Assembly (NCBI GenBank): GCA_938023415.1
Contig: CALHEE010000025.1
Span: forward strand, 1 to 32,049
Direction of reading: 5' to 3'
Origin: Minisyncoccota bacterium
GTDB taxonomy: Bacteria > Patescibacteriota > Minisyncoccia > Minisyncoccales > GBS-2
DNA: 32,049 nt
The notes below the pieces were generated by a model. The model ran no database searches and was not told the DNA's origin. It was given only the letters and a program-made list of their open reading frames with translations. The translations under genes were made by a program, and so were the position numbers. Positions 9,924 to 16,048 of this stretch are shown here, piece by piece (positions within the stretch are counted from its first letter, which is position 1; every line of letters begins with the position of its first letter).

Positions 9924-10574
9924 ATGAGAAAACAGCAAAAAGGTAAAAAAATGGAAAAAGAGTATGGAAAGTGGGCAAAATTTTTGATTAGGCTCTTTTT
10001 CGCAGTGAGGGTAGGAAGAACTGGAGTTAGAAGGTGGCTCTTTGAAAGAATGTGGAAAAAAGTGTGGTTGGAAGAAGGATACGCCACTCCAGAGAATATT
10101 TCGCAAATTTTGGCTCGCCATGAGAAAAAAAGAAAGGAAGCGATAGATTTAATTATCACTTTTTTAGCTCTCCCGGTGGGAACAGTGCGCTTGATTCCTC
10201 ATTACCAAAGTGAAAAGATCGTATTGGAAGAGTTTTTCACAATTGAAAAATGCTGGCAAGAAAATGATAAAGTCGTCGAGGTAACACTTCTTACCTCAAA
10301 CAAAAAATTCAGGAAAATGATCGGAGGTCTCGTTTTTATCGCCATTTTACGTATTATCTATCAATATACCAAAAAGCTTGGGGGAACGATCATAATAGGC
10401 GCGATCGATAGTAGGGTTTATCGTCTCTTGAGAATAATGGGTCTACCTTTCAAAATGTTAGGAAAACCTGTTGAATTTGAAGGTTCTAAAGTGGTACCCT
10501 CGCTAATGTCCATTCCAGAGGCAGAAAGAATCGTACCTGTTGATGCTCCAATTAGAAAATTAATCGAAAATTAG
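9924..10574 (+). CDS. GNAT-fold N-acyltransferase / autoinducer synthase-like (LuxI/FeeM-like); start moved from 9900 to ATG with SD at 9924
   Basis: WKKVWLEEGYATPE, LPVGTVRLIPH, VVEVTLL, RLLRIMGLPFKMLGKPVEFEGSKVVPSLMSI match the LuxI/FeeM pattern (R..RY.V.., GTvRL.P, R.LRr.G....LG.P....G..av..l..I). Confidence 0.58.
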   Translation: MRKQQKGKKMEKEYGKWAKFLIRLFFAVRVGRTGVRRWLFERMWKKVWLEEGYATPENISQILARHEKKRKEAIDLIITFLALPVGTVRLIPHYQSEKIVLEEFFTIEKCWQENDKVVEVTLLTSNKKFRKMIGGLVFIAILRIIYQYTKKLGGTIIIGAIDSRVYRLLRIMGLPFKMLGKPVEFEGSKVVPSLMSIPEAERIVPVDAPIRKLIEN

Positions 10575-10607
10575 AGAGTGAATCATTATGATTCACTCTC
10601 TTTTTTT
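10573..10607 (+). terminator. Rho-independent terminator after the acyltransferase gene
   Basis: AGAGAGTGAATCAT/ATGATTCACTCTCT perfect inverted repeat followed by TTTTTTT. Confidence 0.9.
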
Positions 10608-10692
10608 ATTGATCTTTTTGGGTATTTAGATTTTGTAAAGAAAAATGAAATGGTTTGATACTGAGGTCATAAATCAGAGAAAAAAGCTGGTT

Positions 10693-12063
10693 TCACTTTT
10701 TAAATCTTTTGGTTAAATTATAAATATCTCCTGCCCCCATCATTATCACCACTTCCCCTCCCTCCAGGTTTTCTTTTAAATATTGAATAATTTTCCTAAA
10801 AGGGAGATAAAGAATTTTATTTTTTTGCTCTGATTCTTTGGCAATTTCTCTGACTAACTTTTCTGAAGAAATCTTTTCTTTAATTTTTTGATCTTCTCTA
10901 CCAGAAACTTCATAAATGTCGGTGATGATAATATTGTCAGTCCAATTTTCAAAGATTGCCTCTTTAAAAGTTTGAACAAATTCATCGAACAAATAATATG
11001 TCCTTTGAAACTGATGAGGTTGAAAAATGCACCAGATTTTCTTTTTTCGATATTTTTCCCGAGCTGTCTTTAAAGTGACTTTAATTTCGGTGGGATGATG
11101 GGCATAATCAGAAATGAGTTTGAATTTTTTGGCATTTAATTTTACCCATTTTTCTTCAAATCTCCGCCAGGAACCTTTGTACTGTGAAAGAGTTTTAAAA
11201 GAAATTTTATTTGGGATTTTCAAAATTTGAGCGACCCTTAAAGCTGCCAAGGCATTGGAAACATTAAATTCTCCGGGAATTTTCAGTAATTTTCTTATTT
11301 TATTGCTCTCTTTATCCTTTAGCGAATACCATACCACATTTTTCACGATCGTAGAAAATGTGGTATAAACGGTAGGGTCGTCTTTGTTGGCTACTAAATA
11401 GCCATCTTTTGGTAAATGAGAAATAAATTTTCTAAAAGCTAAAATATAGTTTTTAAAATTTTTATAATAATCTAAATGGTCAGGTTCCAAAGTAGTCAAA
11501 ACAATGATTTTGGGCCAGTAGTTTAAAAAAGAAGCCCGATACTCGTCAGCTTCGATAACCAGAAATTGGAAAGGAGATTTTTTCGAAAAACTGCCCATTC
11601 GAAAGTTTGAATTACCAAATTCTTTAAGCTTTGTTCCTACAATCACTGTTGGATTGAAACTTGCCCTTTTTAATATTAGCCCAATCATTGCTGTCACGGT
11701 ACTTTTTCCGTGAGTGCCAGAAACAGCGATGGTAAAATATTTTTTTGTCAATTTTCCTAAGGCCTGAGGATAACTGAGAGATGGAATTTTTAATTTTTTT
11801 GCTTTTTTTAACTCCGGATTTTCTTTTGGCACAGCTGGGCTAAAAATCACTAAATCAGTATTCTCTGACAAATTTTTCTCTTTATGCTTCCCAATAAATA
11901 TTCTCGCTCCTCTTTTCCTTAGCTCTTCGATGATTTCTGAGGCCACTAAATCAGAACCAGAAACTTGGTCTCCTTTTTCTAAATAATATCTAGCTAAAGC
12001 TGAAACTCCAATACCACCAATTCCAATAAAATGGATTTTTAAGGTTTTTTTCTTAAGGTTCAT
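10693..12063 (-). CDS. murC: UDP-N-acetylmuramate--L-alanine ligase MurC
   Basis: HFIGIGGIGVSALARYYLEKG, VSGTHGKSTVTAMIG, EPDHLDYYKN, DYAHHPTEIKVTL. Confidence 0.95.
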   Translation of the reverse strand: MNLKKKTLKIHFIGIGGIGVSALARYYLEKGDQVSGSDLVASEIIEELRKRGARIFIGKHKEKNLSENTDLVIFSPAVPKENPELKKAKKLKIPSLSYPQALGKLTKKYFTIAVSGTHGKSTVTAMIGLILKRASFNPTVIVGTKLKEFGNSNFRMGSFSKKSPFQFLVIEADEYRASFLNYWPKIIVLTTLEPDHLDYYKNFKNYILAFRKFISHLPKDGYLVANKDDPTVYTTFSTIVKNVVWYSLKDKESNKIRKLLKIPGEFNVSNALAALRVAQILKIPNKISFKTLSQYKGSWRRFEEKWVKLNAKKFKLISDYAHHPTEIKVTLKTAREKYRKKKIWCIFQPHQFQRTYYLFDEFVQTFKEAIFENWTDNIIITDIYEVSGREDQKIKEKISSEKLVREIAKESEQKNKILYLPFRKIIQYLKENLEGGEVVIMMGAGDIYNLTKRFKK

Positions 12064-12093
12064 GAAAAGATTGTTCTTTATTAAACCATGATA

Positions 12094-12540
12094 TCATTTA
12101 AAATTTTTTTCAGCAATGAGAGTGAAAACTCCATTTTCTTCTTTCAATCCGGTAATAGAAAAATGGAATTTAGCAAGCAATCCCAAGGTTGCGAAGTTAT
12201 CATTTTTCACTTTTGCCCAAACCCTTTTAAAGCCCATATTTTTTATTTCTTTGAGGGTCATTTTTAGAAGTTTTTTGCCAAAACCATTTTTTTGCCATTT
12301 AGGCAAAATAACTAGCCACCAAATATATGCTGATTTTTTCTCTTCCCCAAACCAGACCGAGAAACCTGCCAACTTTCCTTCTATCAACATTTTCAGAACC
12401 ATCCCCTTCTTTTTAGAAATTCTTTCTTTTAAATAAGAAATTTTTGTCTTTTCTCTTAAATCAGAAAAAGTTTTCCTTAAAATTGGTTGAAGCCTTAAAA
12501 TTTCGCCGAGATTTTTTGTTTTAATAAATTTGATCTCCAT
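12094..12540 (-). CDS. GNAT-family N-acetyltransferase
   Basis: IWWLVILPKWQKNGFGKKLLKMTLKEIKNMGFKRVWAKVKNDNFATLGLLAKFHF. Confidence 0.75.
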   Translation of the reverse strand: MEIKFIKTKNLGEILRLQPILRKTFSDLREKTKISYLKERISKKKGMVLKMLIEGKLAGFSVWFGEEKKSAYIWWLVILPKWQKNGFGKKLLKMTLKEIKNMGFKRVWAKVKNDNFATLGLLAKFHFSITGLKEENGVFTLIAEKNFK

Positions 12541-12551
12541 AAAATAAAATC

Positions 12552-12670
12552 GCCCTCCATTTTTGGAGGGCTAAGGATTTTTTAAAGAAACTTTATCTCA
12601 ACAAAAACGCCACCTCCTTAGCCCTCCCTGGCTAATAATTAGCAAACCAATGAAGCCTAAAGAGGTGGCG
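12552..12670 (-). promoter_or_regulatory. Structured mRNA leader with mutually exclusive stems (attenuator or SD-sequestration candidate) upstream of GNAT-murC
   Basis: Minus-strand segments: 1 (12657-12670) pairs 2 (12608-12621), 14 bp with one G.U; 2' (12615-12627) pairs 3 (12565-12577), 13 bp perfect; 3 (12565-12571) pairs 4 (12552-12558), 7 bp, containing GGAGG. Confidence 0.6.
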
Positions 12671-12699
12671 CTTTTTTTCACTTTTGATATCTCTTCCAT
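12598..12699 (-). CDS. Possible 33-aa leader peptide MEEISKVKKSATSLGFIGLLIISQGGLRRWRFC, leaderless start
   Basis: ATG 7 nt downstream of a consensus-like -10; ORF spans leader segments 1 and 2 and stops just after segment 2. Confidence 0.4.
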   Translation of the reverse strand: MEEISKVKKSATSLGFIGLLIISQGGLRRWRFC

Positions 12700-12706
12700 A
12701 TTTCTT

Positions 12707-12735
12707 ATAATAAAAAAACCAAAGATCATTGTCAA
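12707..12735 (-). promoter_or_regulatory. Sigma70-type promoter for leader/GNAT/murC
   Basis: Minus strand TTGACA (12730-12735) - 17 nt - TATTAT (12707-12712). Confidence 0.75.
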
Positions 12736-12761
12736 GAAAAAGAGAGGCCTAAAAGCCTCTC
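12735..12761 (-). terminator. Rho-independent terminator of the LAGLIDADG/HTH gene, stop codon in loop
   Basis: Minus strand GAGAGGC-TTTTAG-GCCTCTC-TTTTTCT; TAG stop of the ORF at 12749-12751 lies in the loop. Confidence 0.8.
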
Positions 12762-13666
12762 GCAATTTTCCATTTTTGCCCAAACTCTTCTTCCAGCTCC
12801 TCAGGACACTCTCTAATATATTTCAAAAAAGAAAGAGTGTCTGAGGGGGCGATTCTGATCATAGAAATTTTTGATGTTTGATAAAGAGCAGGTGACTTAA
12901 TTCCTATCTTTTTTAATTCTTCAAGGAGTCGTCTTTGATCTTGAGGTGAGAAGCGTCTGACCCAAAATCTTAAAGCCCGACTATATCTTGTTTTTCCTCC
13001 CCAGAAACTTTGTTCATTGTGACCTTTGTGAATAAACCAAACTAAAGCGATAGTGGGGGTGAAATGAAAATCTGGAGGAAGTTTTCTTCCCTTCCATCTT
13101 GAGCAGATCTCCCAAAGTTCAGTGATCGATTTTGTACGTAAAAGGAAATATCCGGTTTTCCTTTCAATCTGGCAGGAAATCCCTCCTTCTTCTAGCTTTC
13201 CTTTTACCCAGTTGAGAAATGCTAAACTTTCGTCTCGAATCTGTAAAAACCCTGATTTTCCGCTTTTTTCTCCAAAATATGCGCCAGCGAGCATTAAGCC
13301 ATCGATGAATTCACGAACTTTTGAAGAAATTGCAATTTTTAAAGGTTGCTTTGGTTGAGAAAGAGGAAGCTGGTGTCGATGAATCCAACGTAAGATAGTG
13401 CTAGGCCAAACATTACAAATCTGAGCGATTTCTGAGGGAGAATGAGCCTTGAGCATTTCCTCTAGCCAGGCTTTTTCTTGATAAACTCTTTTCTTTCTTT
13501 TCGAGGGGTGATAAACTCTTTTCTTTCTTTTCGATGGTTTGCTGAGATTAAATTTTTTAATGTAGTTATAGATCGTCTGGACACTCACTCCACACTCTTG
13601 AGCAATCTTGATAACTGAGGCCCCATTTTCCAGTCTTTCTTTCAGCCATTCAGGATTTTTGTACAA
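12749..13666 (-). CDS. Free-standing LAGLIDADG-endonuclease-like protein with two N-terminal HTH domains, catalytic acidic residues apparently lost; TTG start
   Basis: HTH: VIKIAQECGVSVQTIYNYIKK and PSEIAQICNVWPSTILRWIHR; LAGLIDADG-like FIDGLMLAGAYFGE...RKLPPDFHFTPTIALVWFIHKGHN...RFSPQDQRRLLEELKKIGI; SD AAGGAGGTGA upstream of TTG. Confidence 0.62.
   Translation of the reverse strand: MYKNPEWLKERLENGASVIKIAQECGVSVQTIYNYIKKFNLSKPSKRKKRVYHPSKRKKRVYQEKAWLEEMLKAHSPSEIAQICNVWPSTILRWIHRHQLPLSQPKQPLKIAISSKVREFIDGLMLAGAYFGEKSGKSGFLQIRDESLAFLNWVKGKLEEGGISCQIERKTGYFLLRTKSITELWEICSRWKGRKLPPDFHFTPTIALVWFIHKGHNEQSFWGGKTRYSRALRFWVRRFSPQDQRRLLEELKKIGIKSPALYQTSKISMIRIAPSDTLSFLKYIRECPEELEEEFGQKWKIARGF
13480..13534. 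repeat. Tandem duplication (25 identical bp, period 30) inside the LAGLIDADG/HTH ORF
   Basis: gataaactcttttctttcttttcga at 13480-13504 and 13510-13534; encodes duplicated SKRKKRVY(H/Q). Confidence 0.95.
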
Positions 13667-13689
13667 GTTTTCACCTCCTTTTCTTTTAA

Positions 13690-13717
13690 ATTATAACATA
13701 AATTTTCAAAGTGTCAA
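13690..13717 (-). promoter_or_regulatory. Perfect-consensus sigma70 promoter for the LAGLIDADG/HTH gene
   Basis: Minus strand TTGACA (13712-13717) - 16 nt - TATAAT (13690-13695), with TGT preceding the -10. Confidence 0.85.
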
Positions 13718-14286
13718 GGTTTTCCCAGAAAAAAACTTTCTAAGACAATATACTCTGGTCCCTTTCTTTTTAAATGGCTTTCCATTACCTCAAGTGATTG
13801 AACATCGAAAGATAAATTTACCTCCTCTTCAATTTCTGGCCTTTCTTCTGGATCTATTTTTCGAAATTCCCATTGGCGGATTCTTCCTAAAGTAATATGG
13901 GGGGTATAAGGTCGATTTTCAATTTTTACTCCTCTAATAGATGATTTCAAAAGAGAAGTTTCTAAGTCTTTTTGTAATTTTACTAATTCTTTTGACTTTT
14001 CTCCTTCAACCCATATTAGTCGAGGTATCATCTTTTCTGGGGGACCATAAGTAACTTTTTTAAGATTTACCAAAAATGGCTGATGCTTTTTGGCCACTTC
14101 TTTAGTGAGTTTCAAAATTTCAAAAATTTCTTCCTCAGAAACATAACCTAAAAATACCAAAGTAAGATGTAAATTTTCCGCTTTTACCCATTTAACAGGC
14201 AGATCCTTCCATTTTTTTTGGAAAAATTGAAGTTCTTTTTTAATTTCTTTTGGTAAATTTATGGCAATAAAAATCCGATGGCCCAT
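13714..14286 (-). CDS. thpR: RNA 2',3'-cyclic 3'-phosphodiesterase (2H family, ThpR/LigT)
   Basis: Two HxT motifs: ENLHLTLVFLG and YTPHITLGRI. Confidence 0.9.
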   Translation of the reverse strand: MGHRIFIAINLPKEIKKELQFFQKKWKDLPVKWVKAENLHLTLVFLGYVSEEEIFEILKLTKEVAKKHQPFLVNLKKVTYGPPEKMIPRLIWVEGEKSKELVKLQKDLETSLLKSSIRGVKIENRPYTPHITLGRIRQWEFRKIDPEERPEIEEEVNLSFDVQSLEVMESHLKRKGPEYIVLESFFLGKP

Positions 14287-14309
14287 ATTTTTTATTGTAT
14301 CACCCTTTA

Positions 14310-14342
14310 GAAAAAAAGAAAAAGGGGCTCTTTAAAGCCCCT
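14310..14342 (-). terminator. Rho-independent terminator after tdk
   Basis: Minus strand GGGGCT-TTAAAG-AGCCCC followed by TTTTTCTTTTTTT. Confidence 0.88.
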
Positions 14343-14353
14343 CCAAAAAGAAC

Positions 14354-14929
14354 TTAGGTTGGCTTTTCCCAACAATCACGACAACGAGCTTCATAAGTTT
14401 CTTTGCCTCCAACTTGAATTACGGGAGCATTCTTTGGCGCAGGTTTACCACCGATTAATCTTTGGGTTCTCGTTGCTAAATTGCCACATTTTTGGCAGAC
14501 TGCTGTCAGCTTAAGAACTTCATCAGCTAAGGCCAAAAGATTTGGAATAGGACCGAAAGGATCGCCTTTGAAATCGAGATCTAAACCTGCGACTATTACC
14601 CGTTTACCCATCTCCACGAGGCCTTCGCAAATTTCGGGAAACTGAAGACCAAAGAACTGAGCCTCGTCAAAAGCTATCACTTCTGCCTTTTTTATCTCAG
14701 GATAGCGCACGATTAAATCAGTAAAAGAAAAGTCTCTCGGCAAAACCCAACAGGGAAGTTCTCTTTGATTGTGGGTGACAATATTGGTTGGAGAATAACG
14801 AGTGTCAATTCCTGGTTTGAAAGCGACTACCATTTTCCCAGCGATTCGACAACGTTGAACTCTTCGTAAAAGCTCTTCTGTCTTCCCAGCATACATTGGC
14901 CCTGTGATCACTTCTAGCCTTCCGGCCAT
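14354..14929 (-). CDS. tdk: Thymidine kinase (type II); start moved to the SD-preceded ATG at 14929
   Basis: LEVITGPMYAGKTEELLRRVQR, VIAFDEAQFF, zinc ribbon CQKCG...CRDC; SD AGGAGGGGAG. Confidence 0.95.
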   Translation of the reverse strand: MAGRLEVITGPMYAGKTEELLRRVQRCRIAGKMVVAFKPGIDTRYSPTNIVTHNQRELPCWVLPRDFSFTDLIVRYPEIKKAEVIAFDEAQFFGLQFPEICEGLVEMGKRVIVAGLDLDFKGDPFGPIPNLLALADEVLKLTAVCQKCGNLATRTQRLIGGKPAPKNAPVIQVGGKETYEARCRDCWEKPT

Positions 14930-15018
14930 TCTCCCCTCCTTTTCTCTTTGATTGATAGAAAATGTTAACAAAAAAATTTAAAAAAATCAATCTGATTTCC
15001 GATTTTTCCAGATTGAGC

Positions 15019-15031
15019 TATAATAAAAAGT
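15019..15031 (+). promoter_or_regulatory. Candidate -10 element placing the amrS transcript start at its ATG (leaderless)
   Basis: TATAAT (15019-15024) followed by exactly 7 nt and ATG 15032; -35 is poor. Confidence 0.5.
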
Positions 15032-16048
15032 ATGAAAGAAGCTTATTTATACAAAAAATTACCAGGAAAAAAGGTCCTGTGCCAAAATTGCGCTCATTAT
15101 TGCCTAATTTTACCTGGCCAAAGGGGAATTTGTGGAGTAAGAGAAAATATTGAAGGAAAATTGTATGCCCTAAATTATGCCAAAGCAGTGGCTGTACACA
15201 TTGATCCTATTGAGAAAAAACCATTTTTTCACTTTTTGCCAGGAAGCTATTCTCTTTCCGTAGCTACTGTTGGTTGCAATTTTTCTTGCCCTTGGTGTCA
15301 AAACTGGGATATTTCCCAGCAAGTAAAATTTACAAAAAATATAGAGGGAGGAGAAGTTTTACCTGAAGAATTAGTAAAAATGGCAAAAGAAAATGATTTG
15401 CCAAGCATTTCTTACACTTACACTGAGCCTACAATCTTTAGTGAGTATGCCTTAGAGACAATGAAATTGGCCAAAAAAGAAGGAATAAAAAATAATTGGG
15501 TAACTAATGGATTTTGGTCAAGGGAATTGTTTGAATTGATCTGGCCCTATTTGGATGCAGCCAATGTTGATTTAAAAGGATGGACAGAGGAATTTTACAA
15601 GAAATATTGTGGAGGAAGACTTCAGCCTGTTTTAGATAATTTAATTTTGCTCAAAAAAAAGAATATCTGGGTGGAAGTGACAACGCTAATTATTCCAACT
15701 CTCAATGACAAAACAGAATGGTTTGAAGAAATTGCTAAATTTATTAAAGAAAAGTTGGGAAGGGAAACTCCATGGCATGTAACCCAATTTTCTGGAGCCA
15801 TTTCCTGGAAAATGCAAGATCTTCCCGACACTCCGGTTGAAACTCTTCAAAAAGCTTGGGAAATTGGAAAAAAAATTGGCCTAAAATATGTTTATACAGG
15901 TAATGTTCCTGGCCTTCCTTCAGAAGATACTTTTTGCCCAAAATGTGAAGCCTTAGTAATTGATAGAACTAACTATTTCATTCACCGCTACGACAAGAAA
16001 GGAAGGTGTCCAAAATGTGGTGAAAGAGTAGATCTCATTTTAGAATGA
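15032..16048 (+). CDS. amrS: AmmeMemoRadiSam-system radical SAM protein (AmrS / PflA-like)
   Basis: CQNCAHYCLILPGQRGICGVREN, radical SAM CNFSCPWCQNW, C-terminal CxxC pairs CPKCEALVIDRTNYFIHRY...CPKCG. Confidence 0.88.
   Translation: MKEAYLYKKLPGKKVLCQNCAHYCLILPGQRGICGVRENIEGKLYALNYAKAVAVHIDPIEKKPFFHFLPGSYSLSVATVGCNFSCPWCQNWDISQQVKFTKNIEGGEVLPEELVKMAKENDLPSISYTYTEPTIFSEYALETMKLAKKEGIKNNWVTNGFWSRELFELIWPYLDAANVDLKGWTEEFYKKYCGGRLQPVLDNLILLKKKNIWVEVTTLIIPTLNDKTEWFEEIAKFIKEKLGRETPWHVTQFSGAISWKMQDLPDTPVETLQKAWEIGKKIGLKYVYTGNVPGLPSEDTFCPKCEALVIDRTNYFIHRYDKKGRCPKCGERVDLILE

Noticed and set aside
9863-10159. Minus-strand ORFs 9863..10159 and 9888..10121
   Set aside because: Antisense to the acyltransferase gene, which has promoter, SD and terminator.
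12600-12680. T-box riboswitch in the GNAT-murC leader
   Set aside because: No convincing conserved T-box bulge sequence or specifier loop arrangement; only a vague GGTGGCG similarity.
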